This document shows positions 1-9,396 of a stretch of DNA of 64,000 nucleotides, one piece after another. The position numbers were made by a program, and so were the translations under genes. Source of the stretch: JBBQZO01 sp038207625 (GTDB lineage: Bacteria > Pseudomonadota > Gammaproteobacteria > Burkholderiales > Burkholderiaceae_D); NCBI GenBank assembly GCA_038207625.1, contig JBBQZO010000009.1, positions 105,237 through 169,236 on the forward strand, given 5' to 3'. The notes under the pieces were generated by a model. It made no database searches, was not told where the DNA came from, and worked only from the letters and a program-made list of their open reading frames with translations. Every line of letters begins with the position of its first letter. Positions within the stretch are counted from its first letter, which is position 1.

Positions 1-294
1 GAGGACGAGGACGACGCCAGCGGCGCGCCCGGCGCCGTCGACAGCACCTACTACGAAAGCATCGACATGGACGATGCGCTGCACCCGCAAACCATGCTCG
101 CCTATGACCTCAACGGCCAGAGCCTGCCGATCACCAACGGCGCGCCGCTGCGCCTGCGCGTGGAGCGCCAGCTCGGCTACAAGCAGGCCAAGTACCTGAT
201 GAAGATCGAGCTGGTGAGCAATTTCGACAAGGTGCGCGGCGGCAAAGGCGGCTACTGGGAGGACGAAGGCTACGAGTGGTGGGCCGGCATTTGA
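1..294 (+). CDS. Molybdopterin-dependent oxidoreductase, C-terminal part
   Basis: The reading frame is open from the first base, so this is the 3' end of a longer gene. The visible 97 residues resemble the end of the sulfite-oxidase/YedY-type molybdopterin domain: a segment like NGAPLRLRVERQLGYKQAKY followed by an aromatic end with GGYWEDEGYEWWAGI. In that family this part packs around the molybdenum cofactor and ends in a Tyr/Trp-rich tail. The catalytic cysteine would lie upstream and is not visible. The family call rests on this tail only; the substrate is unknown. Confidence 0.6.
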   Translation, partial: EDEDDASGAPGAVDSTYYESIDMDDALHPQTMLAYDLNGQSLPITNGAPLRLRVERQLGYKQAKYLMKIELVSNFDKVRGGKGGYWEDEGYEWWAGI

Positions 295-440
295 GCGGCC
301 CGGCCGGCGTCGCCATTGGCTCACCGCGACAACCGCGTTTGAGTGCACCGGTGCGAATTCCGGTGCCCCGACGCCGGGGGGCAGCGGGCACCGCGCAGGC
401 CCGCAAGCGTCGGCGCTCGGCCGGCCATCCGGCGCCCGCG

Positions 441-1313
441 CTACTCAGCCAATGCGCGGCGCGCCGGCATCATCAGCAACAGCCCAGCGAGCAGCATGAT
501 CCAGCTGCCCGGTTCGGGGACCGCCGAAATGAGCGCGCTGTCGGACAGCGTCAGTGCGCGGGCTGACGTGGAGACCGAGAACGACACGTAACCGCTACCT
601 GAGGCATGGGTCAGGTTGTTCAAGTAAAGCTTGAATGGCGTTGCGTCATCGCTGGCCTGGCCGACAAAATCGTAGGCTTGCCTGGACGCGTCCCACAGCG
701 TGTATGCCCGCGCCGAGCGCTGGGCCGAATCCGCGCTCGAACGGCCGCCGGCCTGAAACCAGAACGACATCCCGCTCACGCCGATTGCGCCTTCGCCCGA
801 CGTGCCCGCATAACCGGTCTCGGTCGACGCGCTCACGTGCGTATCGGCCGACAATTGCAGCGCCGTCATCGGCGTCAGCGTGAATTGGGCATTCTCCAGC
901 GATGCGTAGGCCACTACCTGCTGCAGGCTCACGCCATTGCCGCGCATGCTGCTGAAGGAGGACGCGCCCGAACCGGCCCATTGACCGGCGCTTTGCACGG
1001 CCATGCTGGCGCCGCCGGACGCATTGCCGACATACTGAGAGACCGGGTCGTACAGCCCTGCCCCGTGCTGGTTCTGGTCGCTGACGGCCACCCCGGCATC
1101 GGTGAGAAAGCCGCGCACCAGCGACGTCAGGGCCGGGTCCGGGCCATTAAACGAGATCGCCGGCGCGATGCCGTCGTTCGGATCGAGGTCGATCAAGGTG
1201 TAGCTGACATGGCTGATGTCGGCGCTGGCGCGACTTTGCGCGGCGGCGCTCCCCGCCGCCAGCATGGTCAACAGCAGCGCCGCGCCGGACAGCGCGTGGA
1301 GTGTGGTTTTCAT
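441..1313 (-). CDS. PEP-CTERM sorting domain protein
   Basis: A 290-residue secreted protein of unknown function. The ATG at 1313 is chosen because it starts a clear signal peptide (MKTTLHALSGAALLL, ending SAAAQS) and has a GAGGATC ribosome site a few bases upstream; the open frame extends further but without such features. The C terminus has the PEP-CTERM layout: VPEPGSW, a hydrophobic stretch (IMLLAGLLLMM) and a short basic end (ARRALAE). In this family the tail directs recognition by an exosortase. No exosortase gene is in this window. The central part is rich in Ser, Ala and Gly and has no domain I recognise. It converges with the upstream molybdopterin gene, 146 bp away. Confidence 0.75.
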   Translation of the reverse strand: MKTTLHALSGAALLLTMLAAGSAAAQSRASADISHVSYTLIDLDPNDGIAPAISFNGPDPALTSLVRGFLTDAGVAVSDQNQHGAGLYDPVSQYVGNASGGASMAVQSAGQWAGSGASSFSSMRGNGVSLQQVVAYASLENAQFTLTPMTALQLSADTHVSASTETGYAGTSGEGAIGVSGMSFWFQAGGRSSADSAQRSARAYTLWDASRQAYDFVGQASDDATPFKLYLNNLTHASGSGYVSFSVSTSARALTLSDSALISAVPEPGSWIMLLAGLLLMMPARRALAE

Positions 1314-1585
1314 TGTTTGATCCTCAAGGCAAAATCGTGCGTTCCGCTCGCCAGGCAAGCGCGTCTGCGCGGCAGCGGTGCGCGCGCTTGGGCTGGCGTC
1401 GATGAACGGGCCGGATGGCACCGTTGATGCATCGTAGAAGGGGACCCGACAGCGCATCTTGAAAATTATCAAATATGAAATTAGATTCCAGGAACTAATT
1501 CATATTTCTTGTGCGCACCGCAAAGGCGGCGACCCAGAGGGGGCTGCGGCGCGCGACGGGTCGCGCTGCCGGTGCGCCAAAAGCG

Positions 1586-1615
1586 AACGGCCCCGACGCT
1601 AACGCCGGGGCCGTT
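1586..1615 (-). terminator. Hairpin downstream of hppA
   Basis: A perfect 10-bp stem (AACGGCCCCG / CGGGGCCGTT) with a 10-base loop lies 20 bp past the hppA stop codon. The U-tract on the minus strand is weak, so it is a probable rather than certain intrinsic terminator. Confidence 0.5.
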
Positions 1616-1635
1616 GTTGAATCAACCGCACTGAC

Positions 1636-3792
<2,157 letters not shown>

Positions 3793-3968
3793 ATCATCCC
3801 CTTTGTTATTTTGACCAAGTAATACATCTACGACACGTCGAATGGAAGCTTCCCTGTGGGAGAAGCGCCAACCTTACTGCGTACTGCAACACTTTGTAGC
3901 GCCCGCTGTGCGGCGGGTGGCAAATCGAAAAACACGTAAAAGGGATGATGCGGGCAGCATCCGGGCGT

Positions 3969-3991
3969 AAAAAAACGGACCCGCAGGTCCG
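3969..3991 (-). terminator. Intrinsic terminator of adk
   Basis: Stem CGGACC/GGTCCG with a 4-base loop (3976-3991), followed on the minus strand by a run of seven T. It lies 6 bp past the adk stop codon. Confidence 0.8.
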
Positions 3992-3997
3992 CTCTGT

Positions 3998-4654
3998 TTA
4001 CTCCGCCAGCGCAGCGAAAGCGGCGTCGCGGATTTGCTCGACCGGTCCGACGCCGGCGATGCGGCGGTATTTCGGCGCACCCGGCTGGCCCGATTGCGCC
4101 CAGTTGTTGTAGTAGCCCAGCAGTACTTCGGTCTGGTTATGGTAGACCGACAGACGCTTCATGACCGTCTCGGCGGTGTCGTCGTCGCGCTGGATCAGCG
4201 CTTCGCCCGTCACATCGTCGATGTTTTCCACTTTTGGCGGATTGAATTTGACGTGATACACGCGCCCCGAACCCGGATGGGAACGACGCCCGCTCATGCG
4301 CTCGACGATCGATTCGTCCGGCACATCGATTTCCAGCACGTAGTCGACATTGATGCCGGCATCCTTCATCGCGTCAGCTTGCGCGATGGTGCGCGGGAAG
4401 CCGTCGAACAGGTAGCCGTTGGCGCAATCGGCGTCTTGCAGGCGATCCTTGACAAGGCCGATCATGATGTCGTCCGACACCAGACCACCGGCGTCCATCA
4501 CCTTCTTGGCCGCCATGCCCATCTCCGTGCCAGCCTTGATGGCCGCGCGCAGCATGTCGCCGGTGGAGATTTGCGGGATGTTGTATTTTTCCTTGATGAA
4601 GTTCGCTTGGGTGCCCTTGCCGGCACCGGGTGCTCCTAACAGAATGAGACGCAT
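3998..4654 (-). CDS. adk: Adenylate kinase
   Basis: A 218-residue cytosolic enzyme that interconverts ATP + AMP and two ADP. The P-loop GAPGAGKGTQ sits at residues 7-16, followed by the AMP-binding STGDMLRAAI. GYLFDGFPRT lies mid-protein, and the long LID domain carries RMSGRRSHPGSGRVYHVKFN. Length and layout match the long bacterial form without zinc-binding cysteines. It is the last gene of the exbB-exbD-lpxK-Trm112-kdsB block but is separated from kdsB by 216 bp, so it may have its own promoter. A good terminator follows directly. Confidence 0.97.
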   Translation of the reverse strand: MRLILLGAPGAGKGTQANFIKEKYNIPQISTGDMLRAAIKAGTEMGMAAKKVMDAGGLVSDDIMIGLVKDRLQDADCANGYLFDGFPRTIAQADAMKDAGINVDYVLEIDVPDESIVERMSGRRSHPGSGRVYHVKFNPPKVENIDDVTGEALIQRDDDTAETVMKRLSVYHNQTEVLLGYYNNWAQSGQPGAPKYRRIAGVGPVEQIRDAAFAALAE

Positions 4655-4870
4655 GAAAAATTCCTAAGACAGATTGGGGGACTGGTTATTATGTTTTACC
4701 AACAATGCTGGTTGATGCATATCTGATTATCTTCGTACGAAACTTAACACAAAACTACATGAAAACGCCAATTTGCAGATCATTTGACGCTGCAAACTTG
4801 CGTTGACGCAGTTCCGCCATCAGTTTCGCCCAACTTGCTGACACCATCCTTGCGCCGGCGCAGCAGCGGA

Positions 4871-5623
4871 TCAGCGCGGATAGTGCAGGCGCACGCGCGC
4901 CAGATCGTCGGGGGTATCGACGCCAGCGGCCGGCGCGGACTCGGTCACGTGCACGGCGATCGGGTAGCCGTGCCACAGCACGCGCAGCTGTTCAAGCGCC
5001 TCAATGTGCTCCAGCGGCGATTCGCTCAGGCCAGGATAGAGCTGCAGGAAGGCGTTGCTGTAGGCGTACAGGCCGATGTGGCGCAGCGGCACGTAGCCGC
5101 CCGGCAGCGTGTCGCGCGACTGGGCCAGGCCGTCGCGGTGCCACGGAATCAAGGCGCGCGAGAAATACAGCGCGCGTCCGGCCTTGTCGAGCACCACCTT
5201 GACCACGTTCGGGTTGAACGCGTCCGCCGCTTCATGCAGCGGATGGGCGCAGGTGGCCATTGGCACGCCGGCGTTGATGCGTGCGGCCACCGCGTCGAGC
5301 AGCAGCGGGTCGATCAACGGTTCGTCGCCCTGCAGATTGACCACCACCGCGTCGTCGGCCAGATTGAGCGCGCGCGCCACTTCGGCGATGCGATCGGTGC
5401 CGGACGGATGGTCGTCGCGCGTCATGAATACTTCGACGTCGTGCGCCGCGCACGCGCTGGCGATGTCGAGGTGGTCGGTGGCGACGACGATGCGCACCGC
5501 GCCCGACAGGGCCGCCCGTTCGGCCACCCGCACCACCATCGGCTTGCCGCCCAGGTCGGCCAGCGGTTTATTGGGCAGGCGCGTCGACGCCAGGCGCGCC
5601 GGGATGATGACGGTGAAAGTCAT
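4871..5623 (-). CDS. kdsB: 3-deoxy-manno-octulosonate cytidylyltransferase (CMP-Kdo synthetase)
   Basis: A 250-residue enzyme that activates Kdo as CMP-Kdo for the LPS inner core. The N-terminal nucleotide-binding motif is IIPARLASTRLPNKPL; other family marks are VATDHLDI, MTRDDHPSGTDRIAEVA and VVNLQGDEPLI. The ATG at 5623 begins MTFTVIIPAR, the usual family start, and lies 5 bp after the stop of the Trm112-like gene, with GTAAGGG as ribosome site. An upstream in-frame start would overlap the preceding gene without family similarity. Confidence 0.96.
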   Translation of the reverse strand: MTFTVIIPARLASTRLPNKPLADLGGKPMVVRVAERAALSGAVRIVVATDHLDIASACAAHDVEVFMTRDDHPSGTDRIAEVARALNLADDAVVVNLQGDEPLIDPLLLDAVAARINAGVPMATCAHPLHEAADAFNPNVVKVVLDKAGRALYFSRALIPWHRDGLAQSRDTLPGGYVPLRHIGLYAYSNAFLQLYPGLSESPLEHIEALEQLRVLWHGYPIAVHVTESAPAAGVDTPDDLARVRLHYPR

Positions 5624-5628
5624 CGCCC

Positions 5629-5799
5629 TTACACCGGCTCGACCTTGCGCGCCTCGTCGGCCCACATGATGGGAATCCCATCGCGGATCGGAAACGCCAG
5701 GCGGTCCGGGCGGCAGATCAGTTCCTGCGCCTTTTTATCGTATTCGAGCGGGCCCTTGCACAAGGGGCAGACCAGGATATCAAGCAGTCGAGCATCCAC
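5629..5799 (-). CDS. Trm112 family protein
   Basis: A 56-residue protein (start VDARLLDILVCPLCKGPLEY) of the Trm112/YcaR family, small zinc-ribbon-like proteins that sit between lpxK and kdsB in many proteobacteria. Only one CPxC pair (CPLC) is present, plus a single Cys in ELICRPDRLAF. I chose the GTG at 5799 because GGAGAA lies about 7 bases upstream; an ATG five codons earlier sits inside that ribosome site. The gene start overlaps the lpxK 3' end by 20 bp, suggesting translational coupling. Its biochemical role is not established. Confidence 0.85.
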   Translation of the reverse strand: MDARLLDILVCPLCKGPLEYDKKAQELICRPDRLAFPIRDGIPIMWADEARKVEPV

Positions 5800-6847
5800 G
5801 ACATTTCTCCACAATTTGTTCGGCCAGCGCGGGCGCGATCTGCGCCGTCACTGGAACGACCCACAGTCTCGGGTCGTTGTTGAGATTTTCAATTCGCGTA
5901 CATTTTACTGCATCCTTCTCCGTGATCAGGATCAGATCGGCACTGATGTGCGCAAACGGCTGGTCCAGAAAATCGTGATGGTCGGGCAGCGCCAGCTCCG
6001 TCACCGCCAGGCCGGCGCCGCGCAGCATCGCAAAGAAGCGCCCCGGATTGCCGATGCCGGCGGCGGCCACGATGCGCTTGCCCTGCCCGGCCAGCTCACG
6101 CAGCGGCACACCGCTTGAACGGCGCATCAGCGGCTCGGCGCGCTCGCCCACCAGGCGCATCTGCACCGGCGCGCCGCCCACGTCGGCCAGCAAGGCATCG
6201 CTCAACTCGGGCGCATTGATGACGGTGAAGTCGCGCCGGCGCCGGCGCGATTCGCGCAGGGGACCGGCCGGCAACAGCCAGCCATTGCCGCTGCCGCGCC
6301 CGTCGAACAGCATGATTTCGATGTCGCGCCGCAGCGCGTAATGCTGCAAGCCGTCGTCGCTGACCAGCACGTCCACCTGCGGGTGGGCAGCCAGCAGCGC
6401 CACGCCGGCGCTGGCGCGGTCGCGTCCCACCATCACCGGACAGGCGGCGCGCTGGGCGATCAACAGCGGCTCGTCGCCCACCTGCTGCGCCGTCGAGGTG
6501 TCCGTCACGGCGCGCGGCAGGCGGTCGGCGCTGCCGTGGCCGCGCGAGATCACGCCGGGCGTGTAGCCGGCCGCGCGCAGCGCCTCGACCAGCCAGATCG
6601 TCAGCGGCGTCTTGCCGGTGCCGCCGAGGTAGACATTGCCGACGACAATCACCGGTACCGGCAGGCGGGTCGATTTGAGCACACCGATCCGGTACAGCGC
6701 GCGGCGCAGCGCCGACAGGCCGGCGAACAGCAGCGCCAGCGGCGCCAGTGCGCAAGCGAGCGCGCCACGGCGGCGCCAGGCGCGCGTCAACACGGCTTCG
6801 AGCCGGGACGCGCGTTCAATTTGGCTTGGGGTGGACACGGCAGGCAT
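5780..6847 (-). CDS. lpxK: Tetraacyldisaccharide 4'-kinase
   Basis: A 355-residue inner-membrane-associated kinase that phosphorylates the 4' position of the lipid A precursor. An N-terminal hydrophobic helix (ACALAPLALLFAGLSAL) precedes the Walker A motif GNVYLGGTGKTP at about residues 70-81. Downstream marks include ISRGHG, VGDEPLLIAQR, VLVSDDGLQHY and DHHDF. It lies 56 bp after exbD, and its end overlaps the Trm112-like gene. The neighbours (kdsB and, further off, hldA and lapAB) also serve LPS synthesis. Confidence 0.95.
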   Translation of the reverse strand: MPAVSTPSQIERASRLEAVLTRAWRRRGALACALAPLALLFAGLSALRRALYRIGVLKSTRLPVPVIVVGNVYLGGTGKTPLTIWLVEALRAAGYTPGVISRGHGSADRLPRAVTDTSTAQQVGDEPLLIAQRAACPVMVGRDRASAGVALLAAHPQVDVLVSDDGLQHYALRRDIEIMLFDGRGSGNGWLLPAGPLRESRRRRRDFTVINAPELSDALLADVGGAPVQMRLVGERAEPLMRRSSGVPLRELAGQGKRIVAAAGIGNPGRFFAMLRGAGLAVTELALPDHHDFLDQPFAHISADLILITEKDAVKCTRIENLNNDPRLWVVPVTAQIAPALAEQIVEKCRGCSTA

Positions 6848-6903
6848 GCGTCAGGGGCGTCGCCGCACGCTGGCGGCACTACCTGCAACGACGCCTGCGC
6901 AAC

Positions 6904-7344
6904 TCACTGCTTGTTGGCCGTCTGGGCCGCGAAGGTGAGCTTGTCGAAGCCACCCAGACGGGCCGCTTCCATCACATTGATCACCATCTGGTGCATCGCG
7001 AACTGGTCGGCGTTGATGATCACCACCGGCGACTTGGCCGGTGCGGCATCCTTGCCCCCCTTGGCCGCGTTCTTCAAGTCCTCGGCCAGGCCGGCCACGT
7101 CATGGAACGACACGGCCACGTTGTTGATCGTGTAGTTGCCCTTGGCGTCGACGGTGACGTTGATCTCGGCCGGCCGCTCGACGGCCTTCTCGGCGTCAGC
7201 GGTCGGCAAGGTGATCTGCAGTTCGGTGAACTTGCTGTACGTGGTGGTGACCATCAAAAAGATGACGATCACCAGCAGCACGTCGATGAACGGAATGAGG
7301 TTGATTTCGGGGTCTTCCCTCCCCTTGCCCTTGCGAAAATTCAT
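6904..7344 (-). CDS. exbD: Biopolymer transport protein ExbD/TolR family
   Basis: A 146-residue protein with a short cytoplasmic N terminus, one membrane helix carrying the essential aspartate (NLIPFIDVLLVIVIFLMV) and a periplasmic domain. With ExbB it forms the proton channel that energises TonB (or Tol) systems. Its ATG overlaps the exbB stop codon (ATGA at 7341-7344), so the two are translationally coupled. Two TonB-dependent receptors in this window could use it, but no tonB gene is adjacent, so the exact partner is open. Confidence 0.92.
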   Translation of the reverse strand: MNFRKGKGREDPEINLIPFIDVLLVIVIFLMVTTTYSKFTELQITLPTADAEKAVERPAEINVTVDAKGNYTINNVAVSFHDVAGLAEDLKNAAKGGKDAAPAKSPVVIINADQFAMHQMVINVMEAARLGGFDKLTFAAQTANKQ

Positions 7345-7946
7345 TTGCGGGTGCCGTGGACGATGTCGACGAATTTGACCGCATTTTGCTCCATGTCGAT
7401 GATGAAGCTGTCGACCAGGGCGCGGAAGTGGCGGTAGAACACCAGCGCCGGCATGGCGATGGCCAGGCCAAAACCGGTGTTGTACAGCGCGGTGGAAATG
7501 CCGTGCGCCAGCTGGGCCGGGTTAGTGCCGGTCGCGTTTTGCGCGCCGAAGATCTCGATCATGCCGACCACGGTGCCAAACAGTCCCATCAGCGGCGCCA
7601 GCGAGGCGATCGTGCCCAGCGTCGTCAGGAAGCGTTCGAGCACGTGGGCCACGCCGCGCCCGGCCTCCTCGATCGATTCCTTCATCACGTCGCGCGGCGC
7701 ATCGAGGTTGCGCAGCGCGGCGGCCAGTACCGTGCCCAATGGCGACGTCTGCTCGAGCTTGTCGATGATTTCGGCGGTCACTTTACCGTTGTGATACACA
7801 CGCACCACTTCGTCAAACAATTGCGGTGGCAGGATCTTGGAGCGACGCAGATACAGCAGGCGCTCGACGATGAGACTCACGGCGACGATCGAGGCGATCA
7901 GTAACAGCCAGATAGGCCAGCCGGCAGCTTGAAAAATGGCGAGCAA
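7341..7946 (-). CDS. exbB: MotA/TolQ/ExbB proton channel family protein
   Basis: A 201-residue inner-membrane protein with three helices: one near the N terminus (WPIWLLLIASIVAVSLIVER) and two in the second half. The TolQ/ExbB core motif GTVVGMIEIF and the phrase LGTIASLAPLMGLFGTVVGM are present. Translation starts at a TTG (7946) with AGGAG six bases upstream. It heads the exbB-exbD-lpxK-Trm112-kdsB operon, transcribed away from the DnaA-box array. ExbB and TolQ are hard to tell apart from sequence alone; the exbD-lpxK context favours ExbB. Confidence 0.92.
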   Translation of the reverse strand: MLAIFQAAGWPIWLLLIASIVAVSLIVERLLYLRRSKILPPQLFDEVVRVYHNGKVTAEIIDKLEQTSPLGTVLAAALRNLDAPRDVMKESIEEAGRGVAHVLERFLTTLGTIASLAPLMGLFGTVVGMIEIFGAQNATGTNPAQLAHGISTALYNTGFGLAIAMPALVFYRHFRALVDSFIIDMEQNAVKFVDIVHGTRK

Positions 7947-8093
7947 AAGGAACTCCTAAAGAATGAACTGGGTAGCGCGCGCAGCCGCGCGCGCCGGATG
8001 CGGCAATGTAACGTGTTGCACGAGGATCGGCAAGGGGCGTTTTAACGGCGCTTTATAGCGCGTGCCTGGCGCACCCCAAAAGTTCTGCACACC

Positions 8094-8184
8094 TTCTGTG
8101 GATAAGATTGTGCGCAACGTCCGCGCGGGGACACAAGATCCTTGATTCATAAGGGTTTTCTTGCCATGCATAAAAACGAGGCAG
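8094..8184 (+). repeat. DnaA-box repeat unit 1
   Basis: DnaA box at 8097-8105 (TGTGGATAA), followed by GATTGTGCGCAA; TTGATT at 8142; TGCATAAAAA at 8167; ends GAGGCAGC. The IHF-like match is poor (about two mismatches). Confidence 0.75.
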
Positions 8185-8277
8185 CGCGTGTGTTGCGCTG
8201 GAAAAGCGAAAATTCGCTGCATTCTGCCGCACCGTGCTGGCCGCCCGAGCCCCCGTCCCGGCGAAGTTGCAAACATT

Positions 8278-8369
8278 TTCTGTGGATAAGATTGTGAGCA
8301 ATGTCGGCGACTGTCGACAAAGCCCTTGATTTCAAAGGGAAAAGTATCCGTGCGTAAAAATATGGCAGC
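8278..8369 (+). repeat. DnaA-box repeat unit 2
   Basis: DnaA box at 8281-8289, followed by GATTGTGAGCAA; TTGATT at 8326; TGCGTAAAAA at 8351; ends ATGGCAGC. The minus strand reads AATCAAGGGCTTT, one mismatch from WATCAANNNNTTR. Confidence 0.8.
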
Positions 8370-8448
8370 TTTTCCGAGGCATCGCTGCACAAGCTGTGCA
8401 AACTTCTCCACAGCACTTGTCCACAGAAATGATCGACTTCTGAACACT

Positions 8449-8540
8449 TTCTGTGGATAAGATTGTGAGCAAGCTCGGTGACACTATGCAAAGTCATTGA
8501 TTATTAACGATATTTTCTTTACGCCCAAAAAAGTGGCAGA
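8449..8540 (+). repeat. DnaA-box repeat unit 3
   Basis: DnaA box at 8452-8460, followed by GATTGTGAGCAA; TTGATT at 8497; CGCCCAAAAA at 8522; ends GTGGCAGA. The minus strand reads AATCAATGACTTT (one mismatch to the IHF consensus) with an A-rich tract (AAAGAAAATA) before it. A further near-box TTGTCCACA lies just upstream at 8418-8426. Confidence 0.8.
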
Positions 8541-8587
8541 TCGATCACTGCGCCAAAACCCGCTCAACAACGAATCTTTTGCACATA

Positions 8588-8679
8588 AATTGTGGATAAG
8601 ATTGTGAGCAAGCCGCTCAACACCGCACTAACTCATTGATCTATATAGCAATATGATTGCTGCGCAAATATTGTGCACA
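8588..8679 (+). repeat. DnaA-box repeat unit 4
   Basis: DnaA box at 8591-8599, followed by GATTGTGAGCAA; TTGATC at 8636; TGCGCAAATA at 8661. The minus strand reads GATCAATGAGTTA, one mismatch from the IHF consensus. Confidence 0.78.
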
Positions 8680-8779
8680 GTGGGCAAATGGGCCATGCGC
8701 GCCCCCGATTGCCGTGCCTATTTACTCATTTGAACGGCAATTCACGTCAATGTTGATAAGTTCGGCACTTGCGCACATC

Positions 8780-8871
8780 TTCTGTGGATAATGTTGTTAG
8801 CAAGCCCCTCAACACTGCCTAAGTACTTTGATTTATATAGGTATTTTCGATGTGCGTAAAAAAATTGCAGC
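8780..8871 (+). repeat. DnaA-box repeat unit 5
   Basis: DnaA box at 8783-8791, followed by TGTTGTTAGCAA; TTGATT at 8828; TGCGTAAAAA at 8853; ends TTGCAGC. A short hairpin GCGTC-AACC-GACGC follows at 8870-8883. Confidence 0.78.
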
Positions 8872-8941
8872 GTCAACCGACGCCTGTATTCGCCCATCAG
8901 CCCCCCTAAATCGGCTGGGCAAGCATGAGGTTTTGCACACA

Positions 8942-9032
8942 TTCTGTGGATAAGTTTGTTAGCAATCCCCAGGACTAGGTCGTAAGGTATTGATTTATAT
9001 CGCTATCTTTGCCATGCGTAATTTTATTGCAC
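8942..9032 (+). repeat. DnaA-box repeat unit 6
   Basis: DnaA box at 8945-8953, followed by GTTTGTTAGCAA; TTGATT at 8990; TGCGTAATTT at 9015. The minus strand reads AATCAATACCTTA, a full match to WATCAANNNNTTR. Confidence 0.78.
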
Positions 9033-9189
9033 TTGTGCAGAGCACAGCGAGGCAAGCCTGGCCCTCCATGCCAACCGGCACACCAGCTGGCACGCGCGGC
9101 GTGTACGATGTGTGCGCGCCGTGCCGCCTGCCTGCCAATGCAGGTGGCAGATAGTCAATCACTATTAGGTTTTGGAAGTTCCACACAGA

Positions 9190-9280
9190 TTCTGTGGATA
9201 ACTTTGTGCGCAAGTCTGAAGACATGCACCAAAGTGCTTGATCTGTAAGGAGTTTTTGGTATTGCGCGGAAATGAGGCAT
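9190..9280 (+). repeat. DnaA-box repeat unit 7
   Basis: DnaA box at 9193-9201, followed by CTTTGTGCGCAA; TTGATC at 9238; a diverged TGCGCGGAAA at 9263; ends GAGGCA. A degenerate eighth box (TGTGGATAG) occurs alone at 9370-9378, just before xseA. Confidence 0.75.
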
Positions 9281-9396
9281 TGTTGTTTACTCTTTTAAAA
9301 TCAGCAAGTTACAAAAATACCTTGTCGATTTTTTGGTTTTGTGACATAAGCATGACGGCCACGCCTGCCTGTGGATAGCTCCCCTTTGAAAATACT

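Larger units (their letters stand above)
8094..9280 (+). repeat. Array of seven direct repeats with DnaA boxes and IHF-like sites
   Basis: Seven diverged units of about 91 bp lie in the same orientation between exbB and xseA, separated by 47-157 bp. Each holds three conserved blocks at fixed distances: TGTGGATAA (the DnaA box TTATCCACA on the minus strand), TTGAT 45 bases after its start, and in most units a (T/C)GCGTAAAAA-like block 25 bases after that. The bases between blocks vary. On the minus strand the TTGAT block reads as ATCAA-N4-TT, resembling the IHF consensus. There is no convincing gene here. Candidate role: DnaA titration or control of DnaA activity (inference). Confidence 0.8.

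Noticed and set aside
7956..9225. Short minus-strand reading frames across the array that share the peptide motif AHNLIHRKC
   Set aside because: The motif is the translation of the conserved DnaA-box block. The frames have no shared start or ribosome site, differ in length and show no codon-position pattern of change, so a repeated small protein is unlikely. A family of small RNAs remains possible but lacks consistent promoters and terminators.
8094..9280. The array as the chromosomal replication origin
   Set aside because: No dnaA, dnaN, gyrB, rpmH or parAB genes are near, no AT-rich unwinding region is evident, and the boxes are spread over 1.1 kb at one per unit.
8094..9280. The array as a CRISPR
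   Set aside because: Units are about 91 bp, diverged and unequally spaced, with no cas genes.
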